Below, in pieces: positions 42,404 to 54,589 of a DNA stretch of 64,000 bases (positions are counted from its first letter, which is position 1; the number at the start of each line of letters is the position of its first letter). Origin of the DNA: Dipteris shenzhenensis (taxonomy: Eukaryota > Polypodiophyta > Polypodiopsida > Gleicheniales). Both the position numbers and the translations under genes were made by a program. The notes beneath the pieces are model-generated. The model made no database searches. It was not told the origin of the DNA and saw nothing but the letters and a program-made list of their open reading frames with translations. The stretch lies in NCBI GenBank assembly GCA_047967505.1, contig CM106541.1; one strand, given 5' to 3'.

Positions 42404-44097
42404 ATCTTGCTGGTTTTGGGAGGCCACTCATTGGGCGAAGGAGAGCCAACAGGAGATTGCAGTTCTCCTTCTCGATTTTGAGAAGGCTTATAACAGGGTG
42501 GACTAGAGTTTCTTGGAGGGCACTATGAGGAGGCTAGGCTTCAGTGACAGATGATTCACTCTTCTAGCAAGATGGTGGTCTGTGGAGGCAGAGGACCGAC
42601 TTTTCAGCTATCCAGATTGGTACGACACGGATGCCCGCTTGCACCTTACCTTTTCCTATTCGTAGCGGAGGCTATGGGATACTTTATGCAGGCTACCAGT
42701 CATGGCACTTTGGGCCTTCATCTGCCTATCCGGCAGGAGCAAGAGCTTTTGGACACTGAGTTTGCTGATGATACGGCACTGACAGTCAGAGGAGATGCAC
42801 ATAGTCTTGCTACTGCTGCGGATTCAATTGACAAGTTCTGCCTAGCCTCAGGGGGACTTGTCAATTGGAACAAATCAAAAGGCATCTGGACTGGAGCTCA
42901 GCAGGATACCCCAGCATGGGGAGGAGAAAGAGGCCTTGTATGGATACCCAGAGGCACCTCCACGAGATATCTAGGCTTCCAGGTTGGCATTGAGGTATCT
43001 CCGACGCAACAATTTGCCCTAGTTCTGGAGAGTATCCGAAGAAAGCTTGCCTACTGGAGCACGGCTAGACTTTCTTTGGCCGGAAGAGCGCCGGTACTCA
43101 ACTAGGTTCTACTAGCGACTATGTGGTATGTTGCGTCATGTTGGTGCTTTCATGCTGACTCGATTCGTCAGGTGAGGAGATTGCTTCGGAACTTTCTGTG
43201 GAGTGGTGGGGATGGTTCTGAGGACACTAGGGCCAGAGTTTCATGGGATACTATCACTTTACCATTCTCGCAGGGAGGACTTGGGGTTCTTGATCCGGAG
43301 ATGCAGAGCAGAGCCCTTTTAGTCAAACTTCTAGTTAGAGGTTTGACTCCAGGCGATCAGCCGTGGAAGCAATTCCTACTGCATGGGATTCACCAGTGCA
43401 CCCCAAGAGCAGCAGGTCAGTGGGCAGGTAGAGTCAGTTGGATCTTCGTGACAGCCAGCATTCTCGGCCTTCTTCACCACTTGTGAAAAGGCTTATTCAG
43501 ATATGGGATCATTTTCGACAGCACCTCATCAGAGCAGTTCCCTCCTCCAGAGAGGAAATTGCCCGACAGCCACTTTACCATAACCCCCTGGTTCGGTACC
43601 AGGGATCTTCCCTTGGTACAGAACTTAGGACTCCCTTGGCCAGATGGCATGCTTAGGGGGTTGTGACAGTCGGAGATTGGTTCAGGGAAGGGGTGAACAT
43701 GTCAGAGGAGGTAATCAGAGATAGACATGGGCCACTTGGACAGATTGCTGCCACCAGATTACTGATCATGAGAGCTATTCCTCAGGAGTGGAGGGATGTA
43801 CTTACAGATCCAACATATGTTGATTCTATTTCTACTTGGTCAGGTTGTTTTAGTGAGGCTGGGCTATGCATTGGAGTTCGCTTAGGACCGGCACTGTTTA
43901 TTTATTTTGAGATGGACTCCTCTCACAGATTGTATCCCACTCAGCCCCTGGATCGTCGTCAGGAGCTTTATTGGTAGAGAGTCAGGGTCATTGGTTGCCT
44001 GGGTAAGGAATGGGCCACAGATCCTTCTAGGTTGACCATTGCAGAGGATATTAGATGGAGACTTTGGATTTTTCAGGGTCGACCTCTTGCGGAGCTT
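42404..44097 (+). pseudogene. LINE-B1 ORF2, first partial copy
   Basis: FWEATHWAKE-type start, DFEKAYNRVD, VRHGCPLAPYLFLFVAEAM, the catalytic FADDTAL motif (42755-42775), then the region through DILTDPTYVDSISTW and WRLWIFQGRPLAEL at 44097. Stops at 43105, 43486, 43656, 43977. Confidence 0.85.
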
Positions 44098-46209
44098 GAC
44101 TTCACTTCTTTTAAGAGCTCTCTCGGATACTATTGGGCCTCATCTACTTTCTGCCTATTCAGAGGCTCTCGATATGGGACTTTGGGTGAGACAGTATGCA
44201 CAGGTATAATTTGTCTCATCCCAAAAGGGGGAGACAAGACAGTCCTACGTAATTGGAGACCCATTACACTTCTAGGGACAGCCTACAAGATCCTGGCGAA
44301 GACCTTGGCCCTTCGTTTAAAGCCTATGCTGCCAGATATCATCAGAGCTACTCAGACAGGATTTGTCCAAGATCGGAGTATCTTGTATAATATCTTCACT
44401 TTTTGGGAGGCCACTCATTGGGCGAAGGAGAGCCAGCAGGAGATTGCAGTTCTCCTTCTCGATTTTGAGAAGGCTTATGACAACGTGGACTGGGGTTTCT
44501 TGGAGGGCACTATGAGGAGGCTAGGCTTCAGTGACAGATGGATTTTATGGGTCTCCTCACTTTACTCTCACTCTTCTAGCAGGATGGTGGTCTGTGGAGG
44601 CAGAGGACCGTCTTTTGAGCTATCTAGATCGGTACGATAGGGATGCCCGCTCGCAACTTACCTTTTCCTATTCGTAGCGGAGGCTATGGGATACTTTATG
44701 CAGGCTACCAGTCATGGCACTTTGGGCCTTCATCTGTCTATCCAGCAGGAGCAGGAGCTTCTGGACACTGAGTTTGCTGATGATACGGCATTGACAGTCA
44801 GGAGAGATGCACATAGTCTTGCTACTGCTGCGGATTCAATTGACAAGTTCTGCCTAGCCTCAGGGGGACTTGTCAATTGGAACAAATCAAAAGGCATCTG
44901 GACTGGAGCTCAGCAGGATACCCCAGCATGGGGGGGAGACAGAGGCTTTGTATGGATACCCAGAGGCACCTCCACGAGATATCTAGGCTTCCAGGTTGGC
45001 ATTGAGGTGTCTCTGACACAACAGTTTGCCCCAGTTCTGGAGAGTATCCGGAGAAAGCTAGCCTACAGGAGCACGGCTAGACTTTCTTTGGCCAGAAGAG
45101 CGTTGGTACTCAACCAGGTTCTACTAGCGACTATGTGGTATGTTGCGTCATGTTGGTGCTTTCATGCTGACTCGATTCGTCAGGTGAGGAGATTGCTTCG
45201 GAACTTTCTGTGGAGTGTTGGGGATGGTTCTGAGGACACTAGGGCCAGAGTTTCATGGGATACTATCACTTTACCATTCTCGCAAGGAGGACTTGGGGTT
45301 CTTGATCCGGAGATGCAGAGCAGAGCCCTTTTAGTCAAACTTCTGGTTAGAGGTTTGACTCCAGGCGATCAGCCGTGGAAGCAGTTCCTACTGCATGGGA
45401 TTCACCAGTGCACCCCCAGAGCAGCAGGTCAGTGGGCAGGTAGAGTCAGTTGGATCTTCCGGACGGACCAGCATTCTCAGCCTTCCTCACCACTTGTGAA
45501 AAGGCTTATTCAGATATGGGATCATTTTCGACAGCACCTCATCAGAGTAGTTCCCTCCTCCAGAGAGGAAATTGCCCGACAGCCACTTTACCATAACCCC
45601 CTGGTTCGGTACCAGGGATCTTCCCTTGGTACAGAACTTAGGACTCCCTTGGCCAGATGGCATGCTCAGGGGGTTGTGACAGTCGGAGATTGGTTCAGGG
45701 AAGGGGTGGAGATGTCAGAGGAGGTGATTAGAGATAGACATGGGCCACTTGGACAGATTGTTGCCACCAGATTACTGATCATGAGAGCTATTCCTCATGA
45801 GTGGAGGGATGTACTTACAGATCCAGCATATGTTGATTCCATTTCTACTTGGTCAGGTTGTTTTAGTGAGGCTGGGCTATGCATTGGAGTTCGCTTAGGA
45901 CCGGCACCGTTTATTTATTTTGAGACGGACTCCTCTCACAGATTGTATCGCACTCAACCCCTGGATCGTCAGGAGCTTTATTGGCAAAGAGTCAGGGTCA
46001 TTGTTTGCTTGGGTAAGGAATGGGTCGCAGATCCTTCCAGGTTGACCATTGTAGAGGATATAAGATGGAGACTTTGGATTTTTCAGGGTCGACCTCTTGC
46101 GGAGCTTCATTGGGACCCAGGTGAGTGGGCATGGCCTGCTCCGGTGGCAGGCATTCGTCCTCTTTCATTTTTCCAGTACTCAACGAGGGCAGGTTACAGG
46201 CTTCAGTAG
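44098..46209 (+). pseudogene. LINE-B1 ORF2, second copy, RT to middle
   Basis: Starts with LIPKGGDKTVLRNWRPITLLG, ATQTGFVQDRS, LLLDFEKAYDNVDW; an in-frame TAG replaces the Q of RQGCPLA at about 44640. A 507-codon frame (44686-46209) follows with FADDTAL, GLVNWNKSKGIW, GGLGVLDPEMQSRALL, and the region up to GRPLAELHWDPGEW. It ends at a TAG after AGYRLQ. The only intact join (PLAEL-HWDPGEW) is in this copy. Confidence 0.87.
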
Positions 46210-47109
46210 AGAGACTCTCATCACATACCATCCGCCTCCCAGCATTGGCATGCACATTGGCATGCACAGGGCTCACTGCAGAGCTCTTGCTGAGCTACTG
46301 GACTCACTTTTGGGGCATCAGTAGATGCCAGGAAAGTCTCCTACTTTCTTTGGCTCACTATACATAGGGGCATACCTGTGGATACTTGGCTCCAGGAGAT
46401 GGGTAGACCCTCCTTGTGTATGCGTTGTCAGCTTGCATAGGAATCTAGCAAGCATTGTTTATGGAGTTGCACCAGCTCTAGAGTGGTATGGACAGGTAGG
46501 TATCTTCAGGTTGTTCTCATATGTTACATCTGAGTCCTTTCTGATGACTTGGCGCGCTGCTCTTTGGGGGAGAGGATCTGGAGCCTTTACTCTCTTTGAG
46601 GCAGAGCCAGGAGACCACGGTTTCTTCATGCAGCGTCCCCAGAGACGGGGTCCCACAAAGGCCAACATCATGGAGCCATAGGATTTACTTTTGGTACCGG
46701 TACCAGCTCAAGAGTTCATGCCTACTTCAGCTGAAGGGTCAGCCTGGGAGGTGATTTCCAGCATTACTCTATGGCGGATATGGTGTTCGCGATGTTCTTT
46801 TGTCCTTGGGGGCCATTTATGCACGGAGGCTGACAATCTCGCTTCCATTTGGGCGGAGATTATCTTTACTCTCAGGAGTCAGTGGGAGCGGTGTACAAGC
46901 ACCTCTTTGGCAGCTCGTGGGAGACTTATATCCTTCATGAGGACATGGGACTGCTCTTTATTTTTTCACTTGACCCCTTTTGGGATGTCGTGGCATTTTA
47001 GACCACCTCCATGGCTCTTTTGCCATATTGTTGAGGCTAGGGATAGAGTACTTTCTCTCCCACCTGTTGTACGATTCGTTTTGAATGGAATATATCACTC
47101 TTTTCTGTA
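46210..47109 (+). pseudogene. LINE-B1 ORF2 C-terminal region and 3' end
   Basis: Decayed block with the family-B tail: the finger region CMRCQLA..SSKHCLWSC (46420-46470), FLMTWRAALWGRG, WEVISSITLWRIWCSRCSFVLGG (46745-46815), and FRPPPWLFCHIVEARD to a stop near 47107. Several frameshifts. The 3'UTR is almost absent. Confidence 0.82.
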
Positions 47110-48378
47110 AACCTCAAGAAGAATGCCATCCTTGGATGTAGAAGTAAACCTCCATCCCCAACATCAAGACCAGTGCGTCTTCCCCGAGACCTCGGAGAGC
47201 GATCACCTGTAAAGGAACTGATGTCCTCGAAAAAGCCCCCATCCAAGTGGTGGAAGTAATAGGCAACTCAATTGTCCATTCCACCGGGATGGCTGCATCT
47301 ATCTGCTGAATCCTGCGTGCTACCCCTCTTAGGTGACTCACGGACTGTAGTCTCTGATCGTCAGGTAGCCTGATAAAAGATTTCCAAGTGCCTACTGTGT
47401 AGGCGGGGCCTCTCTCCCATTTAGACCACTACATGTAATGGGAAGTGCCCAGTGGTCTGGCATGCTCGTCAAGAATACTATCATTCCAAATGATCGGCTG
47501 CCTATCAATCTCTTCGACGGTAGAAGGTGGAATCCTTCGAAGAGTGTTCTTGAAGCTCCCCCAAGCTTTCAGGATGGCAGTCATGAGAGGAGAGGCAGGA
47601 GATCTGAGAGGGGCTGAGTGAAAATCCAGCAAGGGCTGTCCACCCAATCATCTCCCAAGGTTGGTGTGCAAGCCTGAATGCGTCCAAAAAAGAAATCTTT
47701 CCAAGGTTCCTGCCCAGGCATGAGTCCCCTCACCACTACCTTACAAAGCAATGCCCTGCACTGCAAGTCCGGGTCAATGACATTAAGGCCCCCTTCACAT
47801 GTAGGGAGAATAACGGTCTCCTAGGCCACCCTTGCTGCAACATCTGCTATGCCATCAAGTCCACTCCATAAAAAATTCATGACTGGTCTGATGAGCTAAG
47901 AGATGCAATCCCTAGACCGGCACCAGTAAGAACACACAAACCAAGAGGTGGCCAAGAGAACTTGGTTCACTACCACAACTCTAGATGCAAGGTCGAGTTT
48001 GGCAGAGCTCCAAAAAAGGAGCTTTTTCCTTATACTTTCTAGTACTGGGGCAAACTGCTGTGCTGGAGAGATGTCCAATCCTACCTGGCATCCCAAATAC
48101 ATGATAGGAACACCCCTCTGAATCCAGGAAAAACCAATGTCAACTCCCCAGCCTTGAGTGTCCTCATCACTGATCCAAAAGCCAAAGGATTTATGCCAGC
48201 TAATGTGTGCCCCTACAGCTGAGCAAAAAATATCCAAGGCTGTCCGGAAAGAATCAAGTGACTACAAGGAGGCCTCAATAAAAATAGCAGTGTCATCAGC
48301 CAACTCACAGTCAAAAAGCTCCTGCTCCTGTCTCGGAGGAAATCTCAGCCCAAAAATCTCAGCCTGAGATCTAAGGAA
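47110..48378 (-). pseudogene. LINE-7 ORF2, RT to middle (right part)
   Basis: Reading minus strand from 48378: GLRFPPRQEQELFDCELADDTAIF, INWHKSFGFWISDEDT (as 48237-47896), VVVVNQVLLATSWFVCS, GLNVIDPDLQC, GLMPGQEPWKDFF, then DSPCWIFT and the middle region to 47110. Breaks near 47890, 47580 and 47430. Confidence 0.85.
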
Positions 48379-49040
48379 GCCAGCTCGTACTAGCTTACAA
48401 CAGAGAGCAGGAGCAAGACTTACCGCTCCACAGGCACCGCCTCAGACACGGGCTCCCCCCCCTCCTAGGGCTACTCGAGTCCCTCCTGCATTCTGCACCA
48501 CCTCTGGCCCACAGTGGGTTCCAATCGCGGTTAGGCCCTCTACTTCAGATCGCACCTCCACCGCTTCGGAGGCTACCCCCTTGGAGCCTTGGGAGGAGAC
48601 TAGTGTTCACGAGCCTTGCTCGACTCCACCCCAGGATTAGGCTGTACCTTCCTCAGCAGCCCAGGTGGTTGGCACCTCATCCGCAGCACTTCTTGATTAG
48701 GACTCAGTGCAGGTGCCTCTTTCTATGGATAGAGGGAAGGTGGTCTTACATTCTCTCCCTGCTTCGGTAGGAATCCTTCGTACCCCCTCCCCAGGACTGG
48801 CTCAACGGAACTCCTTTTCCGCTCTGGAGGACCTCTTTGACCTCCCAGGTGATGATTTTGTACCTTCCACTTTCGGAGAGCCAGTTATCAGCATCCCTTT
48901 TGACAGATCTCTCTCTCTCACCTGTGGACTTTCCTCCCCTTGGACCTCGTGTGTATGGCAGGAGGTTTGCTCCAGTGGAGGGTTCTTTTTCCACCACCAC
49001 GTTGGGTAAGGTATTCCAACCCGCTTCCTGCCGCCAATGA
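48379..49040 (+). pseudogene. LINE-8 ORF1 linker and C-terminus
   Basis: Knuckle and DUF4283 parts are missing. The linker and the conserved block VVLHSLPASVGILRTPSPG..RNSFSALEDLFDL..FVPSTFGEPV are present. A frameshift near 48925 leads to FQPASCRQ and a stop that overlaps ORF2 as ATGA (49037-49040). Confidence 0.78.
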
Positions 49041-50050
49041 CGATAGCCAGTTGGAATATACAGGGATTGGGCGGCATCCCTCATCGCTGTTGCAGATAGC
49101 TGATCAGGAATCAGCTCCATCCACGTGTTTTAGGTGGTTCCCTAGACATTCTTTTTCTTCAGGAACACAAACTGGATGTCAGAGATTGCTCCAAGTCACG
49201 TAAGCTGCTTTCAAGCCGGACTTTTTGGCTTCCTGCCTTGGGAACCAGAGGAGGTACATGCATTTCAGTTTCATATTCCATTCTCCCTCTGATCATTGGA
49301 CACAGTACCATAGCCCCCTCCAGGGCCCAGTGGGTTTTACTTCTGATTGACGGACGTAAGGTTGGTTTCCTCAACATCTATGCTCCGAACAACAGAGGGG
49401 ACCGTGTTCTGTTTTGGAAAGAGTTGCTCTCGTGGGCTGACATTGCAGATTCGTGGATTATTGGAGGTGACTCCAACATGGTTGAGGCACCTTCTGATAA
49501 GCAAGGGGCTAGAGAAGGTGGTATTCATTCCCTCGAGAGAGCAGTTTGGGATGCCTTCTTGTTCAGGTTCAGTGGCAGAGATGTTTGGTCAGATGATGCA
49601 TTTCATGTTCAGCCTCAGTCACTTTTGTTTTCATGGTCGAACCATAGGGTGCAGATGCCTATCCATGCTCGGATTGACAGATTCTATGTGGATGATTGGG
49701 CTCTTGATAGAGGGGGGACAATTTGCATTGCACCTGGTGTTTCCACCTCTGATCATTTTCCAGTAGTTTTGTCCATCTTAGAGCTCCATCTGAGAGGACG
49801 GTCTCACAGTATCAAGATCCCTGATGCCTTATACACAGATGAGACTCTCACAAAGGCAGTCTTGTATATCTGGGTTTCTCACATGCAGGGGCGGGTGGCC
49901 GGTCCTTCACATATGGCCACACCACTTGCCAGTATTAGCGACTTTTATCACTCCGTTGCTAGTGCTCGGCGAGGTGAGGTACTCAGGCGGGAGATTGGTA
50001 TGCGCCGGCAGTTGGCAGCCTTACAGAGGGAGGAGCAGAAATGACCATCA
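49037..50050 (+). pseudogene. LINE-8 ORF2 endonuclease
   Basis: ATG at 49037 reads MTIASWNIQGLGG; broken near 49130, then a 268-codon frame (49238-50044) with GFLNIYAPNNRGDR, IIGGDSNMVE and SDHFPVVLSI. The IGGDFNM motif reads GGDSNM. The conserved start supports ORF2 beginning here. Confidence 0.85.
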
Positions 50051-51430
50051 GATGCTTGGGTACACGAGCGCCTTGCTACGGCAAAGACTCACTTGCAGAC
50101 ATTGCTTGATCAGAGAGCAGAGTATGCCTTCCATGCACGGGAGTCCTTTTGGATACAGATGGGAGGGAGAGTCAATAAACACTTTTTCTCTACACTTGGT
50201 TCCAGCCATAGTAGAGAGACTGTCAAGCAGCTTATGACTTTGGTGGCGTTTTGCAGTCTCATCCGGATACCGTCATGCACTTAGCGATAGATTTCTATGC
50301 CTCCCTTCTATCCGCAGATCTGACACACAGGCCAGAGATGCGGCTAGAGATGAAATTTGGCAGAGTTTACCTGTGTTGGTCACACCAGAGATGATATGCT
50401 CACTTGATGCACGCTTTACCAACACAGAGTTCAAGACTGCTCTCTCCGCCCTTCATAAGGGCAATTGCCCTGGTTCCGATGGTCTTACTCCTTTTTTTAC
50501 AGCCTTTTGGGATATGATAGGTGATCATATTACTTCAGCCCTGCAGGGCATTTGGGACTCGGGTGAGATGCCTAACTCACTGATCGAGGGACTCATACAC
50601 CTTATCCCGAAAGGTGGCAACAGGAATTTTGTATCCCATTGGAGACCCATCACTCTTTTGGGCACTCTATACAAAATCCTTGCCAAGGCGATCAGCATCC
50701 GATTGCAGCCCCTTCTTCCAGACCTCATCCATGATACTCAAACAGGCTTTGTGCATGGCAGGAGCATATTTAATAATATCTTTTCCATTTGGGAAGCCAC
50801 AGAGTGGGCTATGCAGAGCAGGTAGAGGCTAACAGTTCTACTCCTGGCCTTTGAGAAAGCCTATGACAGAGTAGATTGGGGTTTTCTTGAGGGCACTCTT
50901 CTACGATTTGGATTTTCAGATGCATGGATTAGAGGGGTGGCCTCCCTTTACAGATCAGCCCACAGCCAGGTTTTGATTGGAGGGGTAAGGGGTGACAGGT
51001 TTCAAATTTCCAGATCAGTTCGTCAGGGATGCCCTTTAGCCCCCTTCCTCTTTCTTTTTGTGGCAAAAACTATGAGTATCTTCCTTAGATCTCAGTCTAA
51101 GCTTTATGGGTTGAGATTGCCCTTGAGACAGGAGCAGGAGCTTCTTGACTGTGAGTTGGCTGATGACACTGCTATTTTTATTGAGGCCTGTTTGCAGTCA
51201 CTTGATTCTTTCCGGACAGCCTTGGATATTTTTTGCTCAGCTGCAGGGGCACACATTAACTGGCATAAATCCTTTGGCTTTTGGATCAATGATTAGGACA
51301 CTCCAGGATGGGGAGTTGACATTGGCTTTTCCTGGATTCAGAGGGGTGTTCCTGTCATATATTTCGGATGCCAGGTAGGATTAGGCATCTCTTCAGCACA
51401 ACAGTTTGCCCCTGTACTAGAAAGTATAAT
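50051..51430 (+). pseudogene. LINE-8 ORF2 linker and reverse transcriptase
   Basis: GGRVNKHFFSTLG (50160-50200), LHKGNCPGSDGLTP, LIPKGGNRNFVSHWRPITLLG, TQTGFVHGRS, then (after a stop at 50822) AFEKAYDRVDWG, VRQGCPLAPFLFLF and an intact LADDTAIF (51160-51185). Stops or shifts at about 50090, 50285, 50822, 51296. Confidence 0.85.
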
Positions 51431-53400
51431 AAAAAAGCTCCTTTTTTGGAGCTCAGCCAAACTCGACCTTGCCTCTAGAGTTGTGGTAGTGAACCAAGTT
51501 CTCTTGGCCACCACCTAGTTTGTGTGTTCTTGCTGGTGCCGGTCTAGGGATTGCATCACTCAGCTAATTAGAGCAGTCAGGAATTTTTTATGGAGTGGAC
51601 TTGATGGCATGGCAGATGTTGCAGCGAGGGTGGCCTGGGAGACCATTATTCTCCCTACATGGGAAGGGGGCCTTAATATCATTGACCCGAACTTGCAGTG
51701 CAGGGCATTGCTTTGTAAGGTGGTGGTGAGGGGACTCATGCCTGGGCAGGAACCTTAGAAGGATTTCTTTTTTGGATGCATTCAAGCTTGCACACCTACC
51801 TTGGGAGATGATTGGGTGGACAGCCCTCGCTGGATTTTTACTTCCGCCTCTCTCAGGTCTCCTCCATCTCCTCTCATGACTGCCATCCTAAAAGCTTGGG
51901 GGAGCTTTAGGAACACTCTTCGAAGGGTTCCGCCCTCTACCCTTGAAGAGATTGATAGGCAGCCGATCATTTGGAACGATAGTATACTTGATGAGCATGG
52001 CAGACCACTGGGCACTTCCCATTATATGCAGTGGTCTAGATGGGAGAGAGGCCCGGCCTACACAGTAGGCACTTGGAAGGATTTTATCAGGCTACCTGAG
52101 GATCAGAGGCTATAGTCCGTGAGTCACCTCAGAGGGGCAGAACGCAGGATTCAACAGATAGATGCAGCCATCCCAGTGGAATGGACAGTTGAGATGCCTA
52201 TTACTTCCACCACTTGGATGGGAGCTTTTTCGAGGACAGCAGTTCCTCTACAGGTGATCGCTCTTCGAGATCTCGGGAAAGATGCTGTAGTCTTTGACGT
52301 TGGGGATGGAGGTATACTCTCTAGATCCACGGATGATATTCTTCTAGAGGTTGCCTTTCAGCCTGTCAGGATTGCTGGTTTTGTGGACCATGGAGCGGGC
52401 TTGCAGTGGTACTTAAACCCCGACCCTCTGCTCTTGGCCCTAGGATCCTGGAGGTTGTGGTTATATGGAGGTGCACCTATCACAGGTGCTTGCAGTGGGA
52501 CCCAGGAGAGTGGGAGTGGATAGATTATGGGCACCGAGAGAGGGGGATTCCCTTCTTTCGTTTCACGGTTGGTAATGCCAGGAGATTTCAGCTGAGCAGT
52601 AGAGGTTGGATTCCCTCCAGAGCCCCCCATTGGGACAGCTTCTTCATCACCGCAGATTTGCATAGGAATTTCTAGAGGCGGCTCTGGAAATCCCTCAGAA
52701 ATAGAAAGATCACTCTTTTCTTTTGGCTTTCTATTCATGGAGGGATTGCAGTGAACCCGTGGAGATCAAGATTTGGGGCTGATCCCACTTACCCTCGCTG
52801 TCATTTTGAAAAGGAGTCAGTGCGACATTGCCTTTGGGACTGCAATCAAGCGAGAATTGTTTGGAAAGGAGTTGCTCGGATACTCATCATTTTTCATACT
52901 CCCCCTTTCTTCATGACTTGGGGCTCGATCGCATGGTTATCCCTTACTGGGCCCCAGGTGTTTTATGAGGGTGAGCCTTCTTCTTGGGCACTCTCGATCC
53001 GCCGACAAGTGATAGAGCCCTGCTCTCTTCAGGATGTACCACATTTTCCTTTCACAGCTTCACATGTTTCAGTGGACACCTCTTGGGAGATTTTGGCTAG
53101 CATTTCCTCTTGGCACATTTGGAGAGCCAGATGCACAGAGGCCTTGTATGACACCCAGATACACCCATCACACAGGTGTTCACAAGTATTTGGAGTGACA
53201 CGGTTCACACTTTGATAGCCATATGGGCTAGCATGCAGGGCCCTTCATGGGCAGCCTCTTCTAGGAGGACTGTATTTCTTCGAGTTTGGAGGGGTTCTCC
53301 CTTTTTCTCGGAAGTTGCTACCGGATTGAGATGGCACTATCAGTCCCACTCCTTTCTTTTGGGCTCTTGAGCTTTTCATGCATTGCATGGTGTATCCCAT
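51431..53400 (+). pseudogene. LINE-8 ORF2 C-terminal half
   Basis: FLWSGLDGMADVAARVAWETIILPT, GLMPGQEP, DSPRWIFTSASLRSPPSP, WMGAFSRTAVPLQVI, YGGAPI.., ARRFQL, and the finger PRCHFEKESVRHCLWDC (52795-52845; first Cys changed to Tyr, TYPRC). WEILASISSWHIW and the end follow, with breaks near 51758, 52115, 52500, 52675 and 53190. Confidence 0.85.
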
Positions 53401-53476
53401 ATTCCCGTATGGAGCTTGCTCTAACGGTTTTCTTTAATACTTAATAGAAGTCTCTTTTTTGCAAAAAAAAAAAAAA
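53401..53476 (+). other. LINE-8 3'UTR (A1 type) and poly(A)
   Basis: Ends ..TACTTAATAGAAGTCTCTTTTTTGC then 14 A. Confidence 0.85.
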
Positions 53477-53489
53477 GAACCTCATCTCC

Positions 53490-54555
53490 ATTGCAACCAT
53501 ATCCTTGGAATGGCTTTCGGGTTCTCTTTGATGGTTATCGATGTGCCATGTATGACAACCGGTACGATGACATCATAGTCCTTACTAGGTCACTTTCTTC
53601 TGGACTATATCATCTTGATGTTTATGACAAACTGCTATAGTGGCAAATTTGGTGGCTGAATCTGTAATTTCAGATTCCCACTTATGGCATGCGAGATTGG
53701 GTCACCTCAACTACAGAAGCTTGGTTAAAATGCATCCACAAAACATGGTGGTTGCTCTCCCACCCATGCATGCACCGGTTAAACATGTTTGTGAGGGATG
53801 CTTGTTGGGCAAAATGCACCGTTTCTCATTTCCAAAGCATGGGACACAGTTGGTGCATCCAGGAAGCTTCACCTTGTGCATAGTGATGTGTACGGGCCGA
53901 TGCGGATAGCATCTCTTGAGGGCTACCTTTGTTTTCATACCTTTGTGGATGACTACACCAGATTTTCTTGGATATATGGCATGAAGGCCAAATCTGATGT
54001 GTTCCCATGCTTCAGACATTGGCTTGCCATGGCTGAAAATGAATCAGGGAACAAGCTCCTTACTCTACGCACTGACAGTGGGGGAGAGTGCATGTCCTAT
54101 GAATTCTCTGATTTTTTGGCAGCTCGGGGTATTATTCATCAATGTACAGTGCCTTATACTCTGCAGCAGAACGCGCTAGCAAAGGAAAAATCCGTCAAAG
54201 ATGGAAATGGGCAAGTGCATAATAAGTTTTGGTTGGATGTTGTCATGTGCTCAATCGGGCACCCACAAAGGCATTGAACACTATCACACCTTACGAGGTA
54301 TGGCACAGTCGCAAACTTGAAAGTTCTCATATGCAGGTTTTCGGGTCATTGGCTTATGCTCATGTGCCATCTCAGCTAAGGCACAAGCTTGAAGACAAAG
54401 CTGTAAAAATGCATATTCATTGGTTATAGCACAGAGAGCAAGGGATACAAGTTGTATCAGCCCAGCACGGGCAAGGTCATTGTCAGTAGGGATGTTGTAA
54501 TCGCTGAAAATGTGTCTTCACGTGGGCTGGAATGTAAAAAACAGCCTATTTGTTT
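53490..54555 (+). pseudogene. Copia-2 pre-integrase and integrase
   Basis: HLWHARLGHLNYRSL and CEGCLLGKMHRFSF (zinc domain, 53680-53830), then VHSDVYGPM, FVDDYTRFSWIY, RTDSGGECMSYEF (core). The third catalytic region near 54170 is degenerate (QNALAKEKSVKDG). A FIGYSTESKGYKLY block and DVVIAENVSS lead to the LINE-B2 insertion. At least four frame breaks. Confidence 0.85.
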
Positions 54556-54589
54556 TAACAGAAAAGTGATATATTCCATTCAAAACGAA

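Larger units (their letters stand above)
42404..47109 (+). mobile_element. LINE-B1: family B LINE with an internal partial duplication
   Basis: A second LINE family, clearly different in protein from family A. A 15 bp TSD, AACCTCAAGAAGAAT, brackets it inside LINE-7. The order is RT-to-middle (42404-44097), then a jump back to a region upstream of the RT (44098-44399), then RT through the C-terminus (44400-47109). The first 1.7 kb duplicates 44400-46107. The 3' end is ..TCTTTTCTGTA without a poly(A) tail. Confidence 0.88.
41281..48378 (-). mobile_element. LINE-7: 5'-truncated family A LINE, split by LINE-B1
   Basis: Poly(T) at 41284-41294 and an A1-type 3'UTR mark the 3' end. ORF2 runs leftwards-to-right in reverse: 41925-41379 tail, 42427-42041, then across LINE-B1 to 47111-48376, ending within the RT (FADD-type ELADDTAIF block near 48290). 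It is 5'-truncated at 48378, where LINE-8 starts in the opposite direction. No right-hand TSD was found. Confidence 0.85.
48379..53476 (+). mobile_element. LINE-8: 5'-truncated family A LINE with poly(A)
   Basis: Starts abruptly in the ORF1 linker (match to LINE-1 from about 5170) and runs through ORF2 and an A1-type 3'UTR to 14 A at 53463-53476. It joins LINE-7 head-to-head at 48378. No TSD was found at either end. Decayed copia coding sequence follows at 53477. Confidence 0.85.

Noticed and set aside
41281-53476. LINE-7/LINE-8 as one twin-primed (5'-inverted) insertion
   Set aside because: Each half carries its own complete 3'UTR and A-tail, which twin priming does not produce.
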